Positions 36,983 to 47,555 of a DNA stretch of 47,555 nucleotides are shown here, piece after piece (position 1 is the first letter of the stretch; every line of letters begins with the position of its first letter). The translations under genes were made by a program, and so were the position numbers. The notes under the pieces were generated by a model. That model searched no databases and was not told the origin of the DNA. It was given only the letters and a program-made list of their open reading frames with translations. This DNA is from Candidatus Competibacteraceae bacterium (lineage in GTDB: Bacteria; Pseudomonadota; Gammaproteobacteria; Competibacterales; Competibacteraceae). The DNA lies in assembly GCA_020444905.1 (NCBI GenBank), contig JAGRHQ010000005.1:1-47555 (forward strand), written 5' to 3'.

Positions 36983-38572
36983 TCAATCCACCCGCGGCGC
37001 GGTCTGGAAAGTATGATACGGCGGCGGCGAACTCAACGTCCATTCCAATCCTTTCGCGCCTTCCCAGACCTGATCGGTCGCCTTGGCCCCGCCACGAATC
37101 GTCTGGATGACGTTGTAGGCAAACAGAAGTTGCGAAAGGCCAAAGATGAACGCGCCGACCGTGGAGATCATGTTGAACTCGGTGAACTGCAAGGCATAGT
37201 CAGGAATGCGGCGTGGCATGCCGGCCAACCCCAGGAAGTGCTGTGGGAAGAACAACACGTTTACTCCAATCACTGACAGCCAGAAATGCCACTGACCCAG
37301 CTTCTCGTTATACATATGGCCGGTCCACTTGGGCAGCCAGTAATAGGCGGCGGCCATGATTGAGAATACGGCGCCCGGCACCAGCACATAGTGGAAATGC
37401 GCCACTACGAAGTAGGTATCCTGATATTGGAAGTCCGCTGGCGCGATGGCCAGCATCAGGCCGGAAAAGCCACCAATAGTGAACAGGACGACAAAGGCAA
37501 TGGCAAACAGCATCGGCGTCTCGAAGGTCATGGAACCCCGCCACATGGTCGAGACCCAGTTGAACACCTTCACCCCGGTCGGCACTGCGATCAGCATGGT
37601 GGCGTACATGAAGAACAGTTCGCCAGCCAGCGGCATGCCAACCGTGAACATGTGGTGCGCCCAGACGATGAATGACAGGAAGGCAATGGAAGCGGTAGCG
37701 TAGACCATCGATGCATAGCCAAACAGGGGCTTGCGGGCGAAGGTCGGGATGATCATCGAGACGACGCCGAATGCCGGCAGGATCATGATGTACACCTCGG
37801 GATGGCCAAAGAACCAGAAAATGTGCTGGAACATGACCGGATCGCCGCCACCGGCAGCATTAAAGAAACTGGTGCCGAAATACTTATCAGTCAGCAACAT
37901 GGTCACTGCGCCCGCCAATACCGGCATCACCGCGATCAACAGGAAGGCCGTGATCAGCCAGGTCCACACGAACAACGGCATCTTCATCAGGGTCATGGTC
38001 GGCGCGCGCAGATTAAGAATCGTGGCGACGATGTTGATCGCGCCCATGATCGACGAGGCGCCCATCATATGCACGGCCAGGATCACGAACGGGAACGCCT
38101 CGCCGGTCTGCAACACCAGCGGCGGGTACAGCGTCCAACCGCCAGCAGGACCGCCGCCTGCGGTAAACAGCGTGGACAGCAACAGGGTAAACGCAAAGGG
38201 CATGATCCAGAACGACCAGTTGTTCATCCGTGGCAGAGCCATGTCCGGCGCGCCGATCATCATCGGAATCAGCCAGTTCGCCAGACCGACGAAGGCCGGC
38301 ATCACTGCGCCGAAGATCATCACCAACGCATGCATGGTGGTCATCTGGTTGAAGAAATGCGGATCGACGATTTGCAGACCCGGTTGAAACAGCTCGGCGC
38401 GGATGACCAGGGCCATCGCTCCGCCGACAAAGAACATCAGCAGAGAAAACAGCAGGTAGAGTGTGCCGATGTCCTTGTGATTGGTGGTAAAAATCCAGCG
38501 GCTTAAACCCGGCGCGGGGCCGTGATGCTCATGGTCATGACCATGATCGTGGGTCGGTGCTGCGGTGCTCAT
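36983..38572 (-). CDS. ctaD: Cytochrome c oxidase subunit I
   Basis: This is the catalytic subunit with hemes a and a3 and CuB; it reduces oxygen and pumps protons. It has 529 residues and 12 helices. Ligands are visible in TTMHALVMIFGAVMP (heme a), FFGHPEVYIMILPAFG (CuB His and cross-linked Tyr, with Glu of the A1 type), AHHMFTVG (CuB) and VVAHFHYVLVPGA (hemes). The N-terminus is unusually His-rich (six His in the first 17 residues). The ATG overlaps the ctaC stop by four bases. Confidence 0.97.
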   Translation of the reverse strand: MSTAAPTHDHGHDHEHHGPAPGLSRWIFTTNHKDIGTLYLLFSLLMFFVGGAMALVIRAELFQPGLQIVDPHFFNQMTTMHALVMIFGAVMPAFVGLANWLIPMMIGAPDMALPRMNNWSFWIMPFAFTLLLSTLFTAGGGPAGGWTLYPPLVLQTGEAFPFVILAVHMMGASSIMGAINIVATILNLRAPTMTLMKMPLFVWTWLITAFLLIAVMPVLAGAVTMLLTDKYFGTSFFNAAGGGDPVMFQHIFWFFGHPEVYIMILPAFGVVSMIIPTFARKPLFGYASMVYATASIAFLSFIVWAHHMFTVGMPLAGELFFMYATMLIAVPTGVKVFNWVSTMWRGSMTFETPMLFAIAFVVLFTIGGFSGLMLAIAPADFQYQDTYFVVAHFHYVLVPGAVFSIMAAAYYWLPKWTGHMYNEKLGQWHFWLSVIGVNVLFFPQHFLGLAGMPRRIPDYALQFTEFNMISTVGAFIFGLSQLLFAYNVIQTIRGGAKATDQVWEGAKGLEWTLSSPPPYHTFQTAPRVD

Positions 38573-39429
38573 AGCGCTTGACCTCCAGAAACGGGGGCAG
38601 GTTGGGAAACAGGATGACTTTCATTCTGCGCGGTTTGCGGAGTGGCTTTCGCCTTCATCTGGGTCAGCCATTCTTTAAATTCTGCTTCAGGAACCGCCTT
38701 GACGACAATCGGCATAAAACCATGGTCCCGTCCGCACAGTTCGGCGCACTGGCCGCGATAAACGCCCGGTTCCTCGATCTGCGTCCAGGTTTCATTGATG
38801 AAGCCGGGAATGGCGTCTTTCTTCCAGCCCAGATCGGGCACCCACCAGGAGTGGATCACATCGGCGGCAGTCGTCAGGATGCGAACCTTCTTGCCCACCG
38901 GCACCACTAACGGATTATCCACCTCCAGCAGATAATGCTCGCCTTTCGGCGCAGCATTGCGAATCTGCGCCTGAGGTGTAGAAAGGGTACTGAAAAATCC
39001 AACTCCCTCATCGAGATAATCATAATGCCAGCGCCATTGATAGCCGGTGACCTTGACCGTCAGTTCAGCATCGCGGGTATCGTACATGCGCACCAGAGTG
39101 GCCGTCGCCGGCACCGCCATCACGATCAGAATCGCCATCGGGATGATGGTCCAGAGTATCTCAATCAGCGTACTCTCATGGAACTGGGCCGCCACCGCGC
39201 CCCGTGATTTGCGGTGGTGATAGATTGACCAGAACATCACCCCAAACACCCCGATGCCAATCACCACGCAAATCCAGAAGATCGTCATATGCAGATGGTA
39301 AACATCATGGCTGACTGGAGTTACGCCTCGTGGCATATTCAGCGCAAACTCGGCGCAGGCGCTGCCGCTCCAACTCGCTAATCCGCTCCCGAGGGCGGCG
39401 GTCCCCGCTACAATTCGATTCATTCCCAT
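38569..39429 (-). CDS. ctaC: Cytochrome c oxidase subunit II
   Basis: Subunit II takes electrons from cytochrome c at the CuA centre. ATGs at 39429 and 39423 both follow GGAGAGGGG; the first gives 286 residues. The reading frame extends upstream to 39522 but without family similarity. A signal sequence (to about residue 27) is followed by two helices, and then the periplasmic cupredoxin domain. CuA ligands are in DVIHSWWVPD and QCAELCGRDHGFMP. The last 25 residues are a loose Pro/Gln-rich tail. No cytochrome c domain is fused. Confidence 0.95.
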   Translation of the reverse strand: MGMNRIVAGTAALGSGLASWSGSACAEFALNMPRGVTPVSHDVYHLHMTIFWICVVIGIGVFGVMFWSIYHHRKSRGAVAAQFHESTLIEILWTIIPMAILIVMAVPATATLVRMYDTRDAELTVKVTGYQWRWHYDYLDEGVGFFSTLSTPQAQIRNAAPKGEHYLLEVDNPLVVPVGKKVRILTTAADVIHSWWVPDLGWKKDAIPGFINETWTQIEEPGVYRGQCAELCGRDHGFMPIVVKAVPEAEFKEWLTQMKAKATPQTAQNESHPVSQPAPVSGGQAL

Positions 39430-39511
39430 ACCCCTCTCCCGATGGTTGAACGCGCTCCAAGTCGTAGAACTGGTAACGCAAAAATGAAATACCAAAAAAC
39501 ACCTTGACCTG

Positions 39512-39529
39512 CCGGATCGCATTCCGGCC
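39512..39529 (-). terminator. Hairpin between DUF2244 gene and ctaC
   Basis: GCCGGA (39512-39517) pairs with TCCGGC (39524-39529). On the minus strand it comes 22 bases after the DUF2244 stop, with a T-rich stretch 10 bases further on. A weak terminator is possible. Confidence 0.4.
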
Positions 39530-39551
39530 CGTCATTTAAATGCAATGAAAT

Positions 39552-40034
39552 TTATGGATTAACGCAGAGACAACGGTTCAAGTCCTCGGCAAGCTGCCGA
39601 CGTTCCTCTTCGACCAGGAAGCGACCAACCTCGACTGTTTGACCATGTACGCGGATCAGCAACCGACTCGGATACCACTGTCGGGGGCAAGCCTTGAGGA
39701 CGACACGCGCCCAAGTCCGCGTCAGCGTCAGGGACTGTTCGGGTTTCCGCCGGCCCCGCTCGATGCGAATTGTATCGGCAGCAATACAGATCACTTCCCG
39801 CTCATGACAGTGGCGGGCCACCAAATAAAAGCCGGTTCCCACCGCCAGCAGTTCCAGACCGGCAAACGGCAATACGAGCCAGAAACCCATCGCCACCAAA
39901 GGTAGCACGAGGGCCAGGGTAATAATGCAGAAGCTTGCGAAAACCATGACCGTCTGCCGCCAGGACAATGAGCGGTTGGGACGCAGCACAAAGCAGTATT
40001 GACACTCGGTGGTACAACCCATATCCGCGATCAT
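39552..40034 (-). CDS. DUF2244 membrane protein
   Basis: The ATG at 40034, after AGGGG, gives 160 residues, the usual size; the longer frame to 40166 is not supported. The family pattern is FVLRPNRSLSWRQT, two membrane helices (about residues 28-50 and 54-72) and a C-terminal domain with IRIERGRR, RTWARVVL and VEVGRFLVEEERRQLAEDL, here VEVGRFL. DUF2244 genes commonly stand next to ctaC; function unknown. Odd here is an N-terminal CTTECQYC, a C-x3-C-x2-C arrangement. Confidence 0.85.
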   Translation of the reverse strand: MIADMGCTTECQYCFVLRPNRSLSWRQTVMVFASFCIITLALVLPLVAMGFWLVLPFAGLELLAVGTGFYLVARHCHEREVICIAADTIRIERGRRKPEQSLTLTRTWARVVLKACPRQWYPSRLLIRVHGQTVEVGRFLVEEERRQLAEDLNRCLCVNP

Positions 40035-40450
40035 ATCTGGAATTCCCCTGTTCGTTTTGCCTAAATAACAAGTAACTTGATCGGGTAATTTTGTCAAGGG
40101 GTCAAGACCAATGAAATCGCTTCTGCAGCTTTGCTGTCCAGGGAAGTAAGGATTCTCTATAAGCAATTCTGTAAGACTCCACCACTCGGGCGACGTCTCC
40201 TCGTGGAATTCGGCCTGCGAAACTTCCGGACCCGCAATTGTCGATGAGTGCAGTACACTGCCAGATTCGCGCCAACGAAAAAATCAGCGCGTTCTGGAAC
40301 TCGTGGGATGCTCCTGACTAAACGGCTAGAGCGAGCAGGGCTAATTTGATAAACTGCCGACTAGTTCAAAAACCCGGTTGATTTCGCGCCACATTCAGGG
40401 AGTGGTTTTCGCCGCTCCTTTCTTATGCGCGTCTGTTTGGGAGGCACTCC
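40035..40450. other. 416-base divergent gap before carA
   Basis: This holds the control regions of carA and the DUF2244 gene. A TATAAG (near 40158) is a possible -10 box, but without a good -35. No further gene, strong hairpin or recognised regulator site was seen. Confidence 0.4.
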
Positions 40451-41590
40451 TTGAGGAAATCTGCGATTCTGGCCCTGGAAGACGGCAGCCTGTTCCGGGG
40501 CGAATCCATTGGCGCCGATGGCCACGCCCAGGGCGAGGTGGTGTTCAACACCTCGATTACCGGCTATCAGGAAATTCTGACCGATCCTTCCTATTGCCGA
40601 CAAATCATCACCCTGACCTACCCGCACATCGGCAATGTGGGAACCAATCGCGGCGATGAAGAAGCCGCCGAGATTCACGCCAGCGGCCTGATTGTGCGCG
40701 ATTACCCGCGGGTGGCCAGTAACTGGCGCAATCAACAACCGCTCGACCGCTATTTGCGGGAACGTGGAATCGTGGGCCTGGCGGGCATCGACACCCGCCG
40801 GCTGACACGGTTACTGCGCGAGAAGGGCGCGCAAAATGGCTGCATCATGGCCGGAGACGCGATTGATGCCGAACGAGCGCTGAAACTGGCCCGCGAATTT
40901 CCCGGTCTGAAAGGCATGGATTTAGCGAAAGTGGTCAGCGTCGCCACGCCCTATCCCTGGCGGGAAGGCCGTTGGCAACTCACTAGCAACAGCTTTCCCA
41001 CCGTTAACGATGCTCGCTGCCATGTCGTCGCCTGCGATTACGGGGTCAAGCGCAACATTCTGCGGATGTTGGTCGACCGGGGCTGCCGATTGACCGTTGT
41101 TCCCGCGCAAATGCCTGCTTCAGCCATCATGGACCTGAATCCTGATGGCGTCTTTCTATCCAACGGCCCTGGCGATCCTGAACCCTGCGATTACGCGATC
41201 ACCGCTATTCGCGAACTGCTGGACATTGGCGTTCCCCTGTTTGGGATTTGCCTCGGTCACCAATTGTTGGGGCTAGCTAGCGGCGCGCGGACAGTGAAAA
41301 TGAAATTTGGCCATCATGGCGGTAACCATCCCGTTCTGGATCTCGATAGCCGCCGAGTGATGATCAGCAGCCAGAACCACGGTTTCGCGGTCGATGAAGC
41401 CACCTTGCCGGATTGCCTGCGCGCTACCCATCGTTCGCTGTTCGACGGTTCGCTGCAAGGCATCGCCCGCGTTGACCGGCCCGCTTTCAGCTTCCAGGGC
41501 CACCCGGAAGCCAGCCCCGGCCCGCACGATGTGGCGCCGCTCTTTGACCGGTTCATTGGCCTGATGGCGGAAAAACGCAGCCATGCCTGA
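40451..41590 (+). CDS. carA: Carbamoyl-phosphate synthase small subunit
   Basis: CarA is the glutamine amidotransferase that feeds ammonia to CarB for arginine and pyrimidine synthesis. It has 379 residues. The start is TTG, placed seven bases after GGGAGG; the product [18 protein letters not shown] lines up with the E. coli N-terminus, which decides it. The amidotransferase nucleophile Cys is in [13 protein letters not shown] and the His-Glu pair in [13 protein letters not shown]. The N-terminal half has [12 protein letters not shown] and KGAQNGCI. Confidence 0.96.
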   Translation: MRKSAILALEDGSLFRGESIGADGHAQGEVVFNTSITGYQEILTDPSYCRQIITLTYPHIGNVGTNRGDEEAAEIHASGLIVRDYPRVASNWRNQQPLDRYLRERGIVGLAGIDTRRLTRLLREKGAQNGCIMAGDAIDAERALKLAREFPGLKGMDLAKVVSVATPYPWREGRWQLTSNSFPTVNDARCHVVACDYGVKRNILRMLVDRGCRLTVVPAQMPASAIMDLNPDGVFLSNGPGDPEPCDYAITAIRELLDIGVPLFGICLGHQLLGLASGARTVKMKFGHHGGNHPVLDLDSRRVMISSQNHGFAVDEATLPDCLRATHRSLFDGSLQGIARVDRPAFSFQGHPEASPGPHDVAPLFDRFIGLMAEKRSHA

Positions 41591-41646
41591 GCAGCACATC
41601 CAATGATGGATTGCGCTTTGGTGATCCACCCGACAGGCCATAGGTT

Positions 41647-41667
41647 CCCCCCTTTAGCAAAGGGGGG
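41647..41667. repeat. CCCCCCTTT palindrome in the carA-carB gap
   Basis: CCCCCCTTT (41647-41655) pairs perfectly with AAAGGGGGG (41659-41667) around three bases, followed by TTAGGGGGGATTT. The form is one seen between genes in many bacteria as a dispersed repeat. It lies inside an operon. Confidence 0.8.
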
Positions 41668-41692
41668 TTAGGGGGGATTTCCACCACCGCAT

Positions 41693-41717
41693 GTTGGGCT
41701 GACCGCCTCAACCCAAC
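41693..41717. repeat. GTTGGG...CCCAAC repeat before carB
   Basis: GTTGGG (41693-41698) pairs with CCCAAC (41712-41717), followed by CTAC. On the other strand it reads GTAGGTTGGGTTGA, a motif that occurs as an intergenic repeat in many proteobacteria. It ends 18 bases before the carB start. Confidence 0.6.
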
Positions 41718-41735
41718 CTACAAAAGTCGCGCAGT

Positions 41736-44956
<3,221 letters not shown>

Positions 44957-44960
<4 letters not shown>

Positions 44961-45442
44961 CCACTACGAATAGAGTGCCCATGACTGACGCCGGCGCCGC
45001 TCGGCTACGTACTGAATTGCAGGAATTGAAAACGGTGGCGCGGCCGCGTATCACCGCCGCCATTGCTGAAGCCCGTGCGCATGGCGACCTGAAGGAGAAC
45101 GCTGAATATCATGCTGCGAGAGAGCAGCAAAGTTTTGCCGAAGGCCGTATTGCCGAAATCGAATCGAAGCTGGCGAATGCACAAATTATCGATGTCACCA
45201 CTTTGCCGCCTTCAGATCGGGTGGTTTTTGGTTGTACCGTGCGCCTGATCGAGGAAGACAGCGAGGAAGAGAAATGCTATCAAATCGTGGGTGAGGACGA
45301 AGCCGACATCAAGGCGGGTAAAATTTCCTTCAGCTCGCCGATCGCCCGGGCGCTGATCGGCAAATCCGCCGGCGATATTGTTGATGTGCAAACGCCAGGC
45401 GGTATAAAAACTTACGAAATTACTGACGTGCAATATCTCTAA
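44957..45442 (+). CDS. greA: Transcription elongation factor GreA
   Basis: GreA stimulates RNA cleavage by backtracked RNA polymerase. It has 161 residues. The N-terminal coiled coil has the catalytic tip [14 protein letters not shown] with the conserved acidic pair, and the C-terminal domain has [18 protein letters not shown]. Its ATG overlaps the carB TGA (ATGA), so the genes are coupled; carAB-greA is a common order in gammaproteobacteria. Confidence 0.97.
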
Positions 45443-45459
45443 ATCAGGAGGCGCGTGAA

Positions 45460-46269
45460 ATGCGCTTATGTGATGCGCCATTTTTCCGGCGCCACCTGGC
45501 GGGTATGCTGGCGGTTAGTTCGCTGTTCATGGCCGGTCTGCCCCTGACAGTTTGGTCGGCGAGCCTGGCTGACACCGTGGAGAAGATCAAGCCCAGTATT
45601 GTCGCCATCGGCACGGTCCAACCCGCCCGGCGACCGCCGGCCAAGTTTCAAGCGACCGGCTTTGTGGTCGGTCGCGGCCGACATATCATCACCAACGCTC
45701 ACGCTTTACCCGACTTCCTTGATTCCCAGAACAAGGAAGCTCTGGCGGTCTTCATTGGCCAAGGAACCAAGGTCGAATCGCGTCCGGCGAAGAAAATCGC
45801 GACAGACGCGGAACACGATCTAGCCCTGCTGGAAATTGAAGGTGCGCCGCTTCCAGCCATGCGCCTCGGTGAAACGCGGCGTCCTCGCGAAGGACAGGCT
45901 ATCGCTTTCACCGGATTCCCGATCGGCGTAGTGCTGGGACTGTTTCCAGTCACTCACCAAGGCATCATTTCCGCGATCAGTCCGGTGGCTATCCCCGCGC
46001 CGTCCGCCGGGAATCTGGACGCAATCACGATCCGGCGCTTGAAGAACGAGCCTTATGATGTGTTGCAACTCGATGCGACAGCTTATCCTGGCAACAGCGG
46101 CAGCCCGCTATATGAGCCGGATACCGGCCAGGTCATTGGGGTTATCAATAAGGTGTTCGTTCAGGAGAGCAAGGAATCCATCCTGGAAAAACCCAGCGGC
46201 ATTACTTATGCTATTCCAGTACATTACGTCAATATGTTACTTAAAAGAGCCAAGCAATCTGCAAATTAA
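45460..46269 (+). CDS. Exported trypsin-like serine protease (S1C-like, no PDZ)
   Basis: The 269-residue protein has a signal peptide (about residues 12-34, ending VWSAS) and a trypsin-like fold. The triad is His81 (IITNAHAL), Asp120 (EHDLALLEI) and Ser213 (YPGNSGSPLYEP). Unlike DegP/DegQ there is no PDZ domain after residue 265, so substrate recognition must differ. A strong AGGAGG stands eight bases before the ATG, 17 bases after greA. It likely acts in periplasmic protein quality control or regulation; the targets are unknown. Confidence 0.87.
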   Translation: MRLCDAPFFRRHLAGMLAVSSLFMAGLPLTVWSASLADTVEKIKPSIVAIGTVQPARRPPAKFQATGFVVGRGRHIITNAHALPDFLDSQNKEALAVFIGQGTKVESRPAKKIATDAEHDLALLEIEGAPLPAMRLGETRRPREGQAIAFTGFPIGVVLGLFPVTHQGIISAISPVAIPAPSAGNLDAITIRRLKNEPYDVLQLDATAYPGNSGSPLYEPDTGQVIGVINKVFVQESKESILEKPSGITYAIPVHYVNMLLKRAKQSAN

Positions 46270-46359
46270 AGCTGCATTCATCAGCGCCTCAAATTTCAGG
46301 TGGCAGGCAACCCCGGCCAGCGAACGCCCTCAAATTTTCCTCTCCTGGAGAACCATTCC

Positions 46360-47097
46360 ATGGACTTTTTGCTTGACCCCCAGGTCTGGGCCAGTCTGGT
46401 AACACTAACTGCGCTGGAAATCGTGCTAGGCATCGATAACTTGCTGTTCATCGCTATTCTGTCCAACAAGCTGCCGGAACACCAGCAACGCGCGGCGCGG
46501 CGGAGCGGATTAGCGTTGGCGGTCATTACCCGTCTGATGTTATTAGCCAGCGTGTTCTGGTTGGCCAAGGCTACCGCGCCCCTGTTCAGCGTGTTCGAGC
46601 ATCCGGTCTCGATTCGCGATCTGATTCTGCTCGGCGGCGGGCTGTTCCTGCTGGCTAAGGGTTCCACCGAAATTCACGCTACGGTAGATGGAGTGGAGGA
46701 GGAAATGCGCGAGGCTAAAGCCGCCGGCTTCATGGCGGTCATCGTGCAGATCATGATCCTGGATATCGTGTTCTCACTGGACAGCGTGATCACCGCCGTG
46801 GGCATGGCTCAGCATCTTGGCGTCATGGCCGCCGCCATCATCATCGCGGTCGGCATCATGATGTTCGCTGCTGAACCGCTGAGCCTATTTATCAACACCC
46901 ATGTTTCAGTGAAAATGCTGGCGCTGAGTTTCCTGATCCTGGTGGGCACGGCGCTGGTGGCGGATGGTATGGGCTTCCACATTCCCAAAGGCTATCTCTA
47001 CTTTGCCATCGCTTTTTCAGTCGCGGTTGAAGCGCTCAACCTGACTGCGACCAAGCGCCGGCGGCAGCGGGCTGCGCAGCCGGTCTCTTCCCATTGA
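46360..47097 (+). CDS. TerC family integral membrane protein
   Basis: The start MDFLLDPQVWASLVTLTALE, after CTGGAG, gives 245 residues; the longer frame to 46300 has no homology. Seven helices are predicted. The TerC signatures are EIVLGIDNLLFIAILSNKLP, as EIVLGIDNLLF, and DIVFSLDSVITAVGM, with the acidic residues thought to bind metal. The EEEMREAK loop lies between them. Members (YgdQ/YegH-like) have been linked to manganese or other metal export during secretion; which applies here is unknown. Confidence 0.9.
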   Translation: MDFLLDPQVWASLVTLTALEIVLGIDNLLFIAILSNKLPEHQQRAARRSGLALAVITRLMLLASVFWLAKATAPLFSVFEHPVSIRDLILLGGGLFLLAKGSTEIHATVDGVEEEMREAKAAGFMAVIVQIMILDIVFSLDSVITAVGMAQHLGVMAAAIIIAVGIMMFAAEPLSLFINTHVSVKMLALSFLILVGTALVADGMGFHIPKGYLYFAIAFSVAVEALNLTATKRRRQRAAQPVSSH

Positions 47098-47125
47098 ACG
47101 GCCTGCACGATTACCGGAACAATGA

Positions 47126-47555
47126 ATGGCCACTGAGATTGAACACAAGTTTCTGATCCGCGACGACTGTTGGCGTCAACAGGTCGAGCGTTCGGTGCGG
47201 ATGCGGCAGGGTTATCTGACCAGCGACGCCCGTTGCTCGGTGCGGGTGCGGGTAGCCGGCGACCAGGGCTTCCTGAATCTCAAAAGCGGGACTTTAGGCA
47301 TCCAGCGCAGTGAGTACGAATATTCCATTCCTCTGACCGAGGCTGAGGAAATTCTCGATACCCTGTGCGAGAAACCTCTATTGGAAAAGACCCGTCATTA
47401 TCTGCATTTTGGCGACCACCTGTGGGAAATCGATGAGTTTGCCGGCGACAATGCCGGTTTAATCGTGGCGGAAGTCGAACTGAGCCGACCTGACGAACCT
47501 TTCACCCGACCCGATTGGGTGGGCGAGGATGTATCGCACGACATTCGCTACTACA
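47126..47555 (+). CDS. CYTH domain inorganic triphosphatase (partial)
   Basis: The first 143 residues are visible and the gene runs off the window. It starts MATEIEHKFLI, with the ExExK motif of the CYTH tunnel fold. Further strands carry the basic and acidic residues of the tunnel: SVRVRVAGDQGFLNLKSG, as CSVRVRV and FLNLKSG, then EKTRHYLHFGDHLWEIDEF and LIVAEVELSR. Family members hydrolyse tripolyphosphate or act as adenylate cyclases. Without the C-terminus the presence of a CHAD domain cannot be told; a short stand-alone type is likely. Confidence 0.9.
   Translation, partial: MATEIEHKFLIRDDCWRQQVERSVRMRQGYLTSDARCSVRVRVAGDQGFLNLKSGTLGIQRSEYEYSIPLTEAEEILDTLCEKPLLEKTRHYLHFGDHLWEIDEFAGDNAGLIVAEVELSRPDEPFTRPDWVGEDVSHDIRYY

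Noticed and set aside
39552-40034. Radical SAM enzyme because of CxxxCxxC
   Set aside because: The protein is a two-helix DUF2244 member without any TIM-barrel or SAM motif.

Overview
The window reads as chromosomal DNA of a gammaproteobacterium with moderately high G+C. The evidence is gene order as well as single genes: hslV-hslU-DUF971-ubiE-ubiJ-ubiB, ArsR regulator-DUF2892-rhodanese-secB-gpsA, carA-carB-greA, and a cytochrome c oxidase cluster in the order known from Pseudomonas. The GlgE pathway and the many palindromic intergenic repeats would fit a glycogen-accumulating, Competibacter-like lineage, but that placement is inference. There is no phage, transposase or CRISPR array, and almost every interval is a recognisable housekeeping gene.

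Layout. 1-4487 (minus): GlgE and a trehalose synthase-maltokinase fusion, which together turn trehalose into alpha-1,4-glucan. 4680-6358: convergent dapD and dapB of lysine/diaminopimelate synthesis. 6496-7006 (minus): tRNA-Gly(CCC) and an H-NS family protein. 7206-9340: trmB and a D,D-carboxypeptidase with a lysine-rich tail. 9478-11052 (minus): citrate synthase and ribosomal protein L31 type B. 11247-18219: rimO, then hslVU behind a textbook heat-shock promoter, DUF971 and the ubiquinone genes ubiE-ubiJ-ubiB. 18266-20884 (minus): an ArsR repressor with the cysteine spacing of persulfide sensors, DUF2892, rhodanese, secB, gpsA. 21163-25886: gpmA, a lone FtsX-type permease, a TonB-dependent receptor and a YfiR-like protein. 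25890-31163: Uup ATPase, an accessory stretch with exported or unknown proteins (including one with an internal duplication behind a hairpin and a 12-codon leader), an RlpA-like protein, a methyltransferase and a PilZ protein.

31218-39429 is the aa3 oxidase cluster (minus): ctaC, ctaD, an encapsulated-ferritin-type protein, a small assembly protein, ctaG, ctaE, surf1, a thioredoxin-fold-like membrane protein, ctaA and ctaB, with a DUF2909 protein on the opposite strand. Two things stand out. The encapsulin-type ferritin has all its ferroxidase residues but no cargo tail and no encapsulin gene nearby. The surf1 gene is split by a one-base frameshift.

39552-47555: a DUF2244 membrane protein, carA-carB-greA, a PDZ-less trypsin-like protease, a TerC-family membrane protein and the start of a CYTH triphosphatase.

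The best candidates for something undescribed are the oxidase-linked, shell-less EncFtn protein, the leader/hairpin in front of the duplicated exported protein, the sulfur-sensor arrangement at the head of the secB-gpsA cluster, and the families of intergenic palindromes.
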